Under the pieces are notes generated by a model. The model was given only the letters and a program-made list of their open reading frames with translations. It searched no databases and was not told where the DNA came from. A stretch of DNA of 14,748 nucleotides, from positions 1 through 14,748 of the forward strand of contig NZ_CAMLRU010000055.1 of NCBI RefSeq assembly GCF_946482535.1, written 5' to 3'. Source of the stretch: an uncultured Flavobacterium sp. (GTDB taxonomy: Bacteria; Bacteroidota; Bacteroidia; Flavobacteriales; Flavobacteriaceae). Both the position numbers and the translations under genes were made by a program. Each line of letters opens with the position of its first letter. Within the stretch, counting starts at the first letter, position 1. Shown here one piece after another: positions 1 through 8,034 of this stretch.

Positions 1-728
1 CTTTTGGCAATACAAAAAGTGCTGACGCCAAACGGAAAATTGACCATTTTCAGCAACTTGTTCTCAAAAACAATCAATTGCAATAAAACACTGTTCACAA
101 AGGCATTCCCAATGGAAATATCGCTTTCACCGGTTTTATTTTTTTGAAAAACAGCGGATATTTTTCTGAAAAGATATACCGGTAAAAACAAAAAGAAATT
201 CCAATAACTCGATTTGAGAATTTCAAGGTTTTCGCCCGAAATTTTGGCTCTTAATTCACCATTAGTATAGCGTCGGTAATGCATATTGACTTCATCGTGG
301 TAACTCCACAACGACATAAAAGCCGGCACAAAAACATACATGGTTCCGCCAACTTTAAGCAATGATTTCCAATTCTTCAAAGCTTGTTTGTCATCTTGTA
401 AATGCTCCAAACAGTCGGAAGCCACTATGATGTCGAAAGATTCGGTTAGCGTTATATTTTGGGCATCCATTACAAAAGCATTCGGAATGCCGTTGGCTTT
501 GCAATTGGCTATCGCTTTATCACTGATGTCAACGCCGTAGAGATTTTCGAGGGCAAAACCCAACTGTTCCAAGTCTTTCAAAAACACACCCGAAGAACAA
601 CCGATATCCAATATTTTGCTGTCTTTAGGCGCATTTTGCAACAAATCTAGCAAGTATTTTCTTCTTGATTTGAACCACCAATGGTCGGTTTCTACGTCAT
701 GGTATTTTTTTTCGAAATCCTTTTCCAT
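1..728 (-). CDS. Class I SAM-dependent methyltransferase (3' end cut by window edge)
   Basis: The reading frame runs from ATG at 728 to the left edge without a stop, giving 242 visible residues. Residues 39-50 hold the SAM-binding glycine-rich motif I (ILDIGCSSGVFL). An acidic residue in VDIS (near 67) fits the motif II ribose contact, and VASDCLEHL (102-110) fits the post-II region. The N-terminal HWWF (16-19) and the later HYRRYT (150-155) are typical of methyltransferases found in cell-surface polysaccharide clusters. The last visible residues (PFGVSTFCIAK) resemble the end of such proteins, so probably only a few residues are missing. It starts 5 bases after the stop of the family 2 glycosyltransferase, so it belongs to that operon. 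It may methylate a sugar or lipid-linked glycan, but the substrate cannot be read from the sequence. A ubiquinone/menaquinone-type methyltransferase is less likely given the neighbours. Confidence 0.88.
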   Translation of the reverse strand, partial: MEKDFEKKYHDVETDHWWFKSRRKYLLDLLQNAPKDSKILDIGCSSGVFLKDLEQLGFALENLYGVDISDKAIANCKANGIPNAFVMDAQNITLTESFDIIVASDCLEHLQDDKQALKNWKSLLKVGGTMYVFVPAFMSLWSYHDEVNMHYRRYTNGELRAKISGENLEILKSSYWNFFLFLPVYLFRKISAVFQKNKTGESDISIGNAFVNSVLLQLIVFENKLLKMVNFPFGVSTFCIAK

Positions 729-733
729 TGTCT

Positions 734-1690
734 TTACTCTACTCGTTTGTCAATAAAATAGCGCGGTCTTTGTTTTACTTCCGAATAAATTTTGCCGATA
801 TATTCGCCTAAAATCCCGAAACAAAACAACTGAACACCTCCCAGAAAATACATTGGTAAAACCGTGGAAAGCCAACCCGGAACTACATTTCCGGTATACA
901 AAGCAAACAAGGCATAACCCGTCATGAGCAAGCAAAAGAAAAAAATCACAAAACCGATAATGGTCACTAATTTCAATGGATAATTACTGAAGGAAGTTAC
1001 GCCATTCCAGGCAAAAGCCGCCATTTTTCGGAACGGATATTTAGATTCGCCGGCAAAGCGTTCCAAGCGATCATAATACACTACATCTTTATTAAAACCG
1101 ATGGTTGGAATGATTCCTCGGAGAAATAAATTCACTTCGCCAAAATCGGCCAAGGCATTCAAAACCCTATTGCTGCACAAACGGTAATCAGCATGGTTGT
1201 GAATTATATTGACCTTCATTTTCTTCATCAAATTATAAAACAACAAAGCCGTGTTTCTTTTGAAAAAAGTATCGGTAGCTCTTTCTTTGCGAACGCCGTA
1301 TACGACATCTGTTCCCGATTTGTATTTGACCACCATTTCTTCAATCACGCGAACATCATCCTGCAAATCGGCATCGATAGAAATTAAGGCATCGGCTTCG
1401 TCTTTATAAGTCAGCAACCCGGCCAATAAGGCTTTTTGATGGCCAACATTTCCGGCTAGTTTTAGTCCTTTGATATACGTTAGTTGCGATGCTTTTTCTT
1501 CGATAATCTGCCAAGTTTGGTCTTTGCTTCCATCATCCACAAAAACGGCAAAGCTTTTTTCGGAAATGACATTACGCAAAACTAAATCGGCTATAACGGC
1601 ATTCAATTGCACGGCCGTTTCAGGCAACACCAATGCCTCATTGTAACAAGGAGAAACTATGCCAATTATAGGTTTGTGTTGGTTTTCCAT
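734..1690 (-). CDS. Family 2 glycosyltransferase, DPM1/GtrB-like (polyprenyl-phosphate glycosyltransferase)
   Basis: This 318-residue protein has a GT-A fold N-terminal domain: SPCYNE (13-18), VDDGSKD (51-57) for nucleotide binding, and the metal-binding IDADLQDD (105-112). GNVGHQKALLAG (80-91) and RFAGESKYPF (211-220) are hallmarks of dolichol/undecaprenyl-phosphate sugar transferases of the DPM1/GtrB/ArnC type. Two C-terminal membrane segments (about 236-263 and 272-295) match GtrB-like enzymes. The expected reaction is transfer of a sugar from a nucleotide sugar to undecaprenyl phosphate on the cytoplasmic face. The start overlaps the upstream stop as TGATG, sharing the base at 1690, which implies translational coupling. 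The adjacent GT-C enzyme is a natural acceptor of a lipid-linked sugar. Sugar identity is unknown and no GtrA-like flippase is visible. Confidence 0.92.
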   Translation of the reverse strand: MENQHKPIIGIVSPCYNEALVLPETAVQLNAVIADLVLRNVISEKSFAVFVDDGSKDQTWQIIEEKASQLTYIKGLKLAGNVGHQKALLAGLLTYKDEADALISIDADLQDDVRVIEEMVVKYKSGTDVVYGVRKERATDTFFKRNTALLFYNLMKKMKVNIIHNHADYRLCSNRVLNALADFGEVNLFLRGIIPTIGFNKDVVYYDRLERFAGESKYPFRKMAAFAWNGVTSFSNYPLKLVTIIGFVIFFFCLLMTGYALFALYTGNVVPGWLSTVLPMYFLGGVQLFCFGILGEYIGKIYSEVKQRPRYFIDKRVE

Positions 1691-3048
1691 CAGCTTACAG
1701 ATTTAGTCTTGAAAACAAATTTAGCAATATAATTGACTTTTCTTTGCATCCATGGTAAACGGTATAAACCGGCCGCACTCATGAGGTACAAAGCTACTCT
1801 GGCCGGAAACATATAACGCGGTTCCATATAAGTCAATCCATGGAAAATAAGTAAAGCCACAATGACACCCCAAAAAAGCCAATAATGGAGTCGATTTTTT
1901 TCTTTCCACAAAAACAAAGCAGCGCCCAATATGATAATAATATTGATGAAATTGATAATGAAAATAACCAACCAATAACCCATCACGCCATGAACAGGTC
2001 CGAGGTGAAAATCTTTGGGTTTTACACTATTGATGAAATACATATGACCATAGAAACATTTGACAAAAAATTGTCTGGTAAACAGAAACGGATGTTCTAA
2101 AGCATCGTTGATTAAAAACTCTCTGTAAACATCGGCGTGAGAGCGCTTGGTTTCGTCCATAATTTTACCTAAAGCTTCGCCACTTTTACCCCAATTTTGG
2201 TAATCTTTGCTGTCAGGTCTGATGTCACTTTCCCAGAAACGGAAATCGGTTGGCTCTTCTCGGAACTGAAAACGGCCTTGGTGTGCCACGAAATAAAACA
2301 ACCCTTCCTGATTGTAACCGCTTTTGGTTCCGGTAATCATTTTGGCGAATTGCAAAGTGCCGAAGCCCATCAATCCGACACAAGTAAAAGTTAAGGCTAA
2401 TCCTTTCCCGTAGGTTGCAAAAAATTGCTTTTGCTTTATAAAAGAATAAGCTACTACCAAAAACCCGATAAGCAATAGCAGCATAGAATTAGGTCGGTTG
2501 AGAATCAAAAACCACAAACCGAAAAGCAACAATAACCAGCTTGCTTTAGAGTTAGGCTCTTTCACAATTTTTGACCAACCATACAAAGCCAAAGTCAATG
2601 AAAAAAAAGCCGGCACTTCGGCTAAAATTCCTAATGAATAATAACAATGAATAGGAAAAACAAAGAACAAAAGTACACTCAGTAAACCGACTTCTTTGGA
2701 GAAAAGATTGGAGCCGATTTTAAAAATCAGTAACAAACTTACCGTAATAATAATAAAGGTAAATACCACAGCATAAACCCAGAGTTGGTTATCGGTAGCA
2801 TCCGAAGGTGCTATCAAATAAGGCGGCGTGTAAAAAAAGACCGGTCCGGGTGCTTTGGTGATGGTGACTTTGTCGTACCCGATTTCTCCTTTTAAATACA
2901 AAGCCATATGCTTGGCTTCCTCGTGAAAGGTCATATCTCCAAAAGGTTTGGCCTTGAAAGGCAAATTGAGCACCACTATCATCATGAGTGATGAAATCAA
3001 AACAATTAACAGGTTTACTCTTTTGGTGGAGAAATTTGTGATATCCAT
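1690..3048 (-). CDS. GT39/PMT-like integral membrane glycosyltransferase (GT-C fold)
   Basis: This is a 452-residue, very hydrophobic protein with about ten predicted membrane segments (first near 11-29, last near 410-425). The first extracytoplasmic loop (about 31-80) contains acidic residues in GDMTFHEEAKH, the position where GT-C enzymes of the ArnT/PMT class keep their catalytic acid. A long hydrophilic loop lies near 250-345. The family uses polyprenyl-phosphate-linked sugars as donors and acts on the outer face of the inner membrane. It heads a minus-strand operon with the GtrB-like transferase and the methyltransferase, so donor synthesis and donor use are co-encoded. Only about 40 bases separate its ATG from the sucC terminator, and I see no good TAnnTTTG box there, so its promoter is unclear. 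Family assignment rests on topology and context; the exact acceptor is unknown. Confidence 0.78.
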   Translation of the reverse strand: MDITNFSTKRVNLLIVLISSLMMIVVLNLPFKAKPFGDMTFHEEAKHMALYLKGEIGYDKVTITKAPGPVFFYTPPYLIAPSDATDNQLWVYAVVFTFIIITVSLLLIFKIGSNLFSKEVGLLSVLLFFVFPIHCYYSLGILAEVPAFFSLTLALYGWSKIVKEPNSKASWLLLLFGLWFLILNRPNSMLLLLIGFLVVAYSFIKQKQFFATYGKGLALTFTCVGLMGFGTLQFAKMITGTKSGYNQEGLFYFVAHQGRFQFREEPTDFRFWESDIRPDSKDYQNWGKSGEALGKIMDETKRSHADVYREFLINDALEHPFLFTRQFFVKCFYGHMYFINSVKPKDFHLGPVHGVMGYWLVIFIINFINIIIILGAALFLWKEKNRLHYWLFWGVIVALLIFHGLTYMEPRYMFPARVALYLMSAAGLYRLPWMQRKVNYIAKFVFKTKSVS

Positions 3049-3088
3049 TGACGGTTTGGTGATAAAAAATAAAGCCGAAAAATAATAA

Positions 3089-3116
3089 AAAATCCCGAGC
3101 TTTCACTCGGGATTTT
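3089..3116 (-). terminator. Rho-independent terminator of sucC
   Basis: An 11-bp perfect stem (3089-3099 pairing with 3106-3116) with a 6-base loop and core TCCCGAG/CTCGGGA. On the minus strand it is followed by a T-rich stretch (complement of 3081-3088). It lies 31 bases past the sucC stop, between sucC and the glycosyltransferase operon, so it should insulate the two. Confidence 0.88.
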
Positions 3117-3146
3117 ACTTTGTATATTGTAAATCTCAGTTTATCC

Positions 3147-4340
3147 TTAAGACAAAGCTGCTTTTACTTGGTCAGCAGCTTCTTGGAACTGTACTGCAGA
3201 TAAAATCGGCATTCCTGAATTGTCAATTAATTCTTTGGCAATCTCAGCATTGGTTCCTTGTAAACGAACGATAATCGGCACTTTAATCGCATCGCCCATA
3301 TTTTTATAAGCATCTACTACTCCTTGTGCCACACGGTCACAACGAACAATTCCACCAAAAATATTGATTAAAATGGCTTTTACATTCGGGTCTTTTAAGA
3401 TGATACGGAAAGCAGTTTCTACACGTTTAGCATCAGCTGTTCCACCTACGTCTAAGAAATTAGCCGGCTCGAAACCTGCGTATTTAATCAAATCCATAGT
3501 TGCCATCGCCAAACCTGCACCATTTACCATACAACCAACTGTTCCGTCAAGATCCACGTAGTTTAAGCCTACTTCTTTGGCTTCTACTTCGATTGGATTT
3601 TCTTCACGAATGTCGCGCATGTCAGCATATTTTGGTTGTCTGAACAAAGCGTTATCGTCGATATTTACTTTGGCATCAACAGCCATAATTTTGTTATCAG
3701 AAGTTTTCAAAACCGGATTGATTTCAAACATAGAAGCATCTGAACCGATGTAAGCATTGTATAAAGCTTCAACGAATTTCACCATTTCTTTGAAGGCATT
3801 TCCGGAAAGCCCTAAATTGAAAGCAATTCTACGAGCTTGAAAACCTTGTAAACCTACAGCAGGATCAATTTCTTCGGTAAAGATTAAATGTGGTGTGTGT
3901 TCGGCCACTTCTTCGATATCCATTCCGCCTTCGGTTGAATACATAATCATGTTTCTTCCTTTGGCTCTGTTTAAAAGAACCGACATATAAAACTCAGAAG
4001 TTTCACTTTCTCCCGGATAATAAACATCTTCCGCGATTAAAACTTTGTGTACTTTTTTACCTTCAGGTGGTGTTTGAGGAGTTTTCAACATCATTCCGAT
4101 GATTTGTTCTGATATTTCTTCCACCTGTTGCAAGTTTTTGGCCAATTTTACGCCACCGCCTTTTCCTCTTCCACCGGCGTGAATTTGGGCTTTAACAACA
4201 TGCCATCCTGTACCTGTTTCAGCCGTCAATTGTTTGGCAGCGGCTACAGCTTCAACCGGACTGTTAGCAACAATACCGCGTTGAACGCGAACGCCGTAAC
4301 TGGCTAAAATTTCTTTACCTTGATATTCGTGTATGTTCAT
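3147..4340 (-). CDS. sucC: Succinyl-CoA ligase [ADP-forming] subunit beta
   Basis: This 397-residue protein joins succinate and CoA (in reverse, makes nucleoside triphosphate from succinyl-CoA) in the TCA cycle, acting in the cytoplasm with the alpha subunit SucD. It begins MNIHEYQGKEIL, the standard N-terminus. The ATP-grasp part shows VVKAQIHAGGRGKGGGVK (48-65), with the nucleotide-binding lysine and glycine loop, and FEINPV near 205, which carries metal ligands. The C-terminal ligase-CoA part shows FLDVGGTAD and INIFGGIVRCD, which contact the active-site phosphohistidine of SucD. It is slightly longer than E. coli SucC (388 residues), with a small insertion near 89-105. It stands alone between its own promoter and terminator. 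sucD is not adjacent, unlike the sucCD arrangement of E. coli. Confidence 0.97.
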   Translation of the reverse strand: MNIHEYQGKEILASYGVRVQRGIVANSPVEAVAAAKQLTAETGTGWHVVKAQIHAGGRGKGGGVKLAKNLQQVEEISEQIIGMMLKTPQTPPEGKKVHKVLIAEDVYYPGESETSEFYMSVLLNRAKGRNMIMYSTEGGMDIEEVAEHTPHLIFTEEIDPAVGLQGFQARRIAFNLGLSGNAFKEMVKFVEALYNAYIGSDASMFEINPVLKTSDNKIMAVDAKVNIDDNALFRQPKYADMRDIREENPIEVEAKEVGLNYVDLDGTVGCMVNGAGLAMATMDLIKYAGFEPANFLDVGGTADAKRVETAFRIILKDPNVKAILINIFGGIVRCDRVAQGVVDAYKNMGDAIKVPIIVRLQGTNAEIAKELIDNSGMPILSAVQFQEAADQVKAALS

Positions 4341-4393
4341 AATAAATAGTTAGTTTTTGAAGTACTGAAAAACGAATTCAGTTTAATGTGCCA

Positions 4394-4422
4394 CAAAAGT
4401 AATTAATTACAATCAAACCAAA
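4394..4422 (-). promoter_or_regulatory. Putative Bacteroidota sigma-A promoter for sucC
   Basis: On the minus strand, TTTG (4422-4419) lies 17 bases before TACTTTTG (4401-4394), a full match to the TAnnTTTG -7 consensus of Bacteroidota. Transcription would begin about 50 bases before the sucC ATG. The rest of the 186-base divergent gap (4341-4526) holds only AT-rich sequence. On the plus strand, the nearest candidate -7 for the lipoprotein gene, TATATTTC around 4445-4452, has one mismatch and no -33 partner. Confidence 0.6.
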
Positions 4423-4526
4423 AAGAAATGTATATCAATTTAGTATATTTCTCAAGCGGAAACTTTTTAAAAAAAATGGCGCAACCCTTTTGAAGTTAAA
4501 TCATCTGATTTTTAAATCAAAAAACT

Positions 4527-4934
4527 ATGAAAAAAATAATCTTAACACTTAGTGTTTTCTTGCTGGTGTTTCAATCAAGTTGCAGTAACGACTCTAACTC
4601 AAATCCGAACCCAATACAAGGACAATGGAAACTGATTAATGTGAGTGGCACTTTTGCCGGAATTGATAATGATTTTAGCCCGGGATTAATCACTTGGGAT
4701 TTCAATCCGACTACTCAAATGGTCAGCATTGTTAACAACAATCCCGATGCCGATTTATGGGATGTATTTGAAACCGGCATTTACAACTATCAAATTGTGG
4801 AAAATCCTGAATTACCTTGTGGTGAAATGCTGAAAATTGACGGAATCGAAATGGGTTGCTTTTCGGTTACCAATAACCATCTGGTGATTGACCAATCGAT
4901 TGCAGACGGTTTTAGGCTGGAATTTGTTGAATAG
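4527..4934 (+). CDS. Small lipocalin-like lipoprotein
   Basis: The 135-residue product starts with a lipoprotein-type signal: MKK, a hydrophobic core (4-15), then QSSC with the probable lipidated Cys19. A flexible Asn/Ser/Pro linker follows (20-30). The rest begins IQGQWKLINVSG, the N-terminal strand pattern of the lipocalin-like domain common in small Flavobacterium lipoproteins, and is rich in predicted beta strands. Two further cysteines (PCGEM near 98 and GCFSV near 110) could pair. It is divergent from sucC and precedes lysA by 87 bases, but lysA has its own promoter, so an operon is not required. The ligand and role are unknown. The -3 position of the lipobox is Gln, which is unusual, so lipidation is likely rather than certain. 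Confidence 0.8.
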   Translation: MKKIILTLSVFLLVFQSSCSNDSNSNPNPIQGQWKLINVSGTFAGIDNDFSPGLITWDFNPTTQMVSIVNNNPDADLWDVFETGIYNYQIVENPELPCGEMLKIDGIEMGCFSVTNNHLVIDQSIADGFRLEFVE

Positions 4935-4967
4935 CTTTCAAAAAGCACGAATTCTGTTATTTTTTCC

Positions 4968-4999
4968 TTTGGAATTGCGGGCTTCGAGGCTTAGCTTTG
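4968..4999 (+). promoter_or_regulatory. Bacteroidota-type promoter for lysA
   Basis: TTTG (4968-4971) and TAGCTTTG (4992-4999) are separated by 20 bases, an excellent fit to the Bacteroidota -33 TTTG / -7 TAnnTTTG consensus with its usual 19-21 base spacing. Transcription would start near 5005, leaving an untranslated leader of less than 20 bases before the lysA ATG. Confidence 0.72.
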
Positions 5000-5021
5000 C
5001 AACTTAAATTAAATCACAATT

Positions 5022-6227
5022 ATGCAACCGACAGAATTAGAACAATTGGCCCGTGAATTCGGGAATCCACTTTATGTGTATGATGCTGAAAAAATTGAGT
5101 TTCAGTACAATCGTTTAACCAATGCTTTTGCCAAGGTAGAGAAGCTTCGCATTAATTATGCGATGAAGGCCTTGTCAAATATTTCTATTCTGAAGCTACT
5201 GAAGAACCTGGGTTCAGGTCTTGACACCGTTTCTATTCAGGAAGTACAATTGGGTTTACACGCCGGTTTTACTCCGGATAAAATCATCTTTACACCCAAC
5301 GGTGTTTCATTTGAAGAAATTGAAGCAGTAGCGCAATTGGGCGTTCAAATCAATATTGACAACCTTTCTGTATTGGAACATTTTGGCACCAAACACCCGA
5401 ACGTTCCGGTTTGTATTCGTATCAATCCGCATGTAATGGCCGGTGGAAATGAAAATATTTCCGTGGGACACATCGATAGCAAATTCGGGATTTCTATCTA
5501 TCAGATTCCGCATATTTTACGCATAGTCGAAAACACTAAAATGAACATCAACGGGATTCACATGCATACCGGTTCGGATATTTTAGATATTGAAGTTTTC
5601 TTGTATGCTGCCGAAATTTTATTTGATGCCGCCAAACAATTTAAAAACTTAGACTTCTTAGATTTTGGTTCCGGATTTAAAGTGCCTTATAAAAAAGGCG
5701 ATATCGAAACCAACATTGAAGAGTTGGGTAAAAAATTAACCAAACGCTTCTTGGCTTTTGAAAAAGAATACGGTCGCGAATTGACTTTGGCTTTTGAACC
5801 GGGAAAATTCTTGGTGAGTGAAGCCGGTTATTTTTTGGCCAAAGTGAATGTCATCAAGCAAACGACTTCAACCGTTTTTGCCGGTATTGACAGTGGATTC
5901 AACCACTTGATTCGTCCGATGTTTTACGGTTCGCAACACACCATTGAAAACATTTCTAACCCAAAAGGGAAAGAGCGTTTTTACACCGTGGTAGGTTACA
6001 TTTGTGAAACCGATACTTTTGCCAGCAACCGCAGAATTACCGAAATTCACGAAGGTGACATTTTGTGTTTCCGCAACGCCGGTGCTTATTGCTTCTCGAT
6101 GGCTTCCAACTACAATTCGCGTTTCAAACCCGCAGAGGTATTGTGGAAAAACGGCAAAGGCCATTTGATTAGAGAAAGAGAAAACTTTGAAGATTTGTTA
6201 CAAAACCAAATTATGGTAGAAGTATAA
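5022..6227 (+). CDS. lysA: Diaminopimelate decarboxylase
   Basis: This 401-residue fold-type III PLP enzyme decarboxylates meso-diaminopimelate to L-lysine, the last step of lysine synthesis, in the cytoplasm. YAMKALSN (47-53) carries the PLP-binding Lys49. SKFGI (153-157), HMHTGS (180-185) and the phosphate-binding DFGSGF (214-219) follow in the alanine-racemase-like barrel, then FEPGKFLVSEAG (258-269). The C-terminal beta domain has CETDTF, with the catalytic Cys328, and GAYCFSMASNYN (354-365), which contacts PLP and substrate across the dimer. The start is supported by the N-terminal PLYVYDAEKI pattern and the promoter just upstream. A related decarboxylase (for example carboxynorspermidine decarboxylase) is less likely, because the Cys loop and C-terminus fit LysA. 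It converges on the phosphatase gene. Confidence 0.94.
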   Translation: MQPTELEQLAREFGNPLYVYDAEKIEFQYNRLTNAFAKVEKLRINYAMKALSNISILKLLKNLGSGLDTVSIQEVQLGLHAGFTPDKIIFTPNGVSFEEIEAVAQLGVQINIDNLSVLEHFGTKHPNVPVCIRINPHVMAGGNENISVGHIDSKFGISIYQIPHILRIVENTKMNINGIHMHTGSDILDIEVFLYAAEILFDAAKQFKNLDFLDFGSGFKVPYKKGDIETNIEELGKKLTKRFLAFEKEYGRELTLAFEPGKFLVSEAGYFLAKVNVIKQTTSTVFAGIDSGFNHLIRPMFYGSQHTIENISNPKGKERFYTVVGYICETDTFASNRRITEIHEGDILCFRNAGAYCFSMASNYNSRFKPAEVLWKNGKGHLIRERENFEDLLQNQIMVEV

Positions 6228-6231
6228 AAAG

Positions 6232-6259
6232 AAAACCCCGAAATTGCTTTCGGGGTTTT
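6232..6259. terminator. Bidirectional rho-independent terminator between lysA and the phosphatase gene
   Basis: A 12-bp perfect stem (6232-6243 with 6248-6259), core ACCCCGAAA/TTTCGGGGT, and a 4-base TTGC loop. The stem ends in A runs on the left and T runs on the right, so it can stop transcription from both convergent genes. It begins 5 bases after the lysA stop and ends 4 bases before the phosphatase stop. Confidence 0.92.
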
Positions 6260-6262
6260 TTA

Positions 6263-7873
6263 TTATTTGTTCAGGACTTCTTCAAGCACTTCGCTTTCGG
6301 TAGCATTAGGTAGCGTGATTTTTAATTTTTGTGCCAAAGTCGGAGCAATTTGTGTGATTACTTTTTTATCATGGCTTTCCCCTTTCTTAATATTCCAACC
6401 ATAAAAAATCAAAGGCACATTAGTATCATAAGCATACGGAGAACCATGCGTAGCACCGGTAGCGGAATATTCAACATAGCCGGGTTTGTAAACAAAATAC
6501 AAATCGCCGTTTTGCGTTGGGTCATACCCTTTGTGGACAAAATTTAACAATTGGTCATTGGTTGAAGAATTGAGTATTTCTTCCTCGGTATAAACTCTTT
6601 TTACGTAATTTTTAGAGTATAAAAAGTCTTTGAAACTTTGTTTTACTTTGGCCAAATCCAAACCTTTAGTTTTGATGATTTCTTTGTCGAAGTGAACATT
6701 ATAACTATCGTATTTCAATAATAAATTGGCCCCGAAAGTTTGTTCGGAAAAAGCAATCAAATCTTTGGAAACGTCTTTATAACTGATGTTATCCACCTCA
6801 TATTTGTGTTCTTTTAAATGAGTAGAATTCTCGGAACAAGCATGATCAGCCGTCATGAAAACCAGATAATTGCCTTTACCTACGGTTTTATCCAAATAGT
6901 TTAGAAAATCGGCTATGGTCAAATCCAAGCGCAAATAAGTGTCCTGAATTTCCAAAGAACGCGGTCCGAAAGTATGTCCGATATAATCGGTTGAGGAAAA
7001 GCTAACTGCTAAAAAATCGGTGACATCATCTTTACCCAAAGCTTCTTTTTCTATGGCTCTTTTGGCTAAATTAGCCAACACATCATTCCCGAAAGGCGTT
7101 ACGCGTAACACACCGGCATCATTTCCATCATACATTTCTTTAAGATTGTATGGAAAAACCGGTTCTTTTTTATACAATTTGCCTTCGTAATTGTTGGCAT
7201 CGGTTAAACTCTCATTGTAAGTTCCAATGGGTTTTAATAACGACCAACCACTGTTCATATAAGGCAAATATTGTTTTACATTGTTGAATTCGGTTACCCA
7301 ATTAGGCAAAGTATTACCATAAAATGAACTTGAGATAAACTCACCGGTTTTGGTATACCAAAAAGCCCAATCCGCAAAATGTCCGGCCGGAAGAATGGCA
7401 CCACGATCTTTGATACTCATGCCTATCACTTTACCTTTGAAATTGGTGCTGAGCTTTAATTCATCCGTAATGGTGGTGGTTTGAAGATTTTTGGGAGACA
7501 TTTTTCCTTCTTTTTCCGTGCCAGGAACCAAAGTCGTCACACTTTCATCATCGGTACAATAGACTTCTCTTTTTAAAGTTCGGTGAAACCATTCGTTACT
7601 CACAATTCCGTGCATAGCCGGAGTTGTTCCGGTGTAAATAGAAGCATGTCCGGGTGCCGTGTATGTTGGCATATAATTGTAATGCATGTTATGAAACGTA
7701 AAGCCGTCATTCATCAATCGCTTAAAACCATTTTCGGAGAAATCATTTTGAAAACGGTACAAGTATTCCATTTTCATTTGGTCAATCACGATACCTACGA
7801 CCAATTTCGGTCTTTGTTGGGCAACAACATTGGAAACAATTACCAATGTCAATAGTGAAAATATTTTTTTCAT
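6263..7873 (-). CDS. pafA: PafA-type alkaline phosphatase (phosphate monoesterase)
   Basis: This 536-residue exported enzyme has a signal peptide (MKKIFSLLTLVIVSNVVA, cleavage near residue 19) and the alkaline phosphatase superfamily fold. The nucleophile is Thr72 in MPTYTAPGHA. Metal ligands are Asp31 (VIDQMK), Asp296 and His300 (STDYIGH), Asp343 and His344 (TADHA), and a C-terminal His in ATHGS near 478. Asn93 (SNEW), Lys155 and Arg157 (IKDRGA) match the Asn, Lys and Arg that make Elizabethkingia PafA a monoesterase rather than a diesterase. It should release phosphate from organic phosphomonoesters in the periplasm and, unlike PhoA, needs no Arg in a DSA motif. It is transcribed alone. I recognise no phosphate-response operator, which fits the phosphate-independent expression described for PafA, but this is inference. 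Confidence 0.9.
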   Translation of the reverse strand: MKKIFSLLTLVIVSNVVAQQRPKLVVGIVIDQMKMEYLYRFQNDFSENGFKRLMNDGFTFHNMHYNYMPTYTAPGHASIYTGTTPAMHGIVSNEWFHRTLKREVYCTDDESVTTLVPGTEKEGKMSPKNLQTTTITDELKLSTNFKGKVIGMSIKDRGAILPAGHFADWAFWYTKTGEFISSSFYGNTLPNWVTEFNNVKQYLPYMNSGWSLLKPIGTYNESLTDANNYEGKLYKKEPVFPYNLKEMYDGNDAGVLRVTPFGNDVLANLAKRAIEKEALGKDDVTDFLAVSFSSTDYIGHTFGPRSLEIQDTYLRLDLTIADFLNYLDKTVGKGNYLVFMTADHACSENSTHLKEHKYEVDNISYKDVSKDLIAFSEQTFGANLLLKYDSYNVHFDKEIIKTKGLDLAKVKQSFKDFLYSKNYVKRVYTEEEILNSSTNDQLLNFVHKGYDPTQNGDLYFVYKPGYVEYSATGATHGSPYAYDTNVPLIFYGWNIKKGESHDKKVITQIAPTLAQKLKITLPNATESEVLEEVLNK

Positions 7874-7892
7874 TGAACTTATTATTGAAACA

Positions 7893-7900
7893 CAAAAATA
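7893..7900 (-). promoter_or_regulatory. Putative -7 element for the phosphatase gene
   Basis: The minus strand reads TATTTTTG here, a full match to TAnnTTTG, about 20 bases before the phosphatase ATG. No TTTG or TTG is visible at the proper distance upstream, so only half of the promoter is supported. Confidence 0.4.
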
Positions 7901-7965
7901 GGAATAACAAGCTAATAGTATCTGAATATTTATGTTAATGTAAAGTTAGGTTTTCACCCAAAAAA

Positions 7966-7993
7966 CAAATGCATACTGAAGAGTATGCATTTG
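7966..7993 (-). terminator. Rho-independent terminator of the T9SS adhesin/SprF/OmpA operon
   Basis: A perfect 12-bp stem (7966-7977 with 7982-7993) and a 4-base loop. On the minus strand it is followed at once by six T (complement of 7960-7965). It lies 42 bases past the stop of the OmpA-family gene and is therefore the likely 3' end of the whole cassette. Confidence 0.9.
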
Positions 7994-8034
7994 CGGTCAA
8001 AATCCCAATTTAATAACAACATTCAACAACTAAC

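Noticed and set aside
3049..3088. Promoter for the glycosyltransferase operon
   Set aside because: The minus strand has only near-matches (TATTTTTC-like) and no -33 partner; I could not support a specific site.
4500..4521. Imperfect palindrome (TGATTT-TT-AAATCA) just before the lipoprotein ATG, as an operator
   Set aside because: It is AT-only apart from its ends, lies in an AT-rich gap where such palindromes arise by chance, and has no second copy.
4935..4985. Terminator after the lipoprotein gene
   Set aside because: There is a T-rich run near 4956-4966 but no convincing GC stem before it; readthrough into lysA cannot be excluded.
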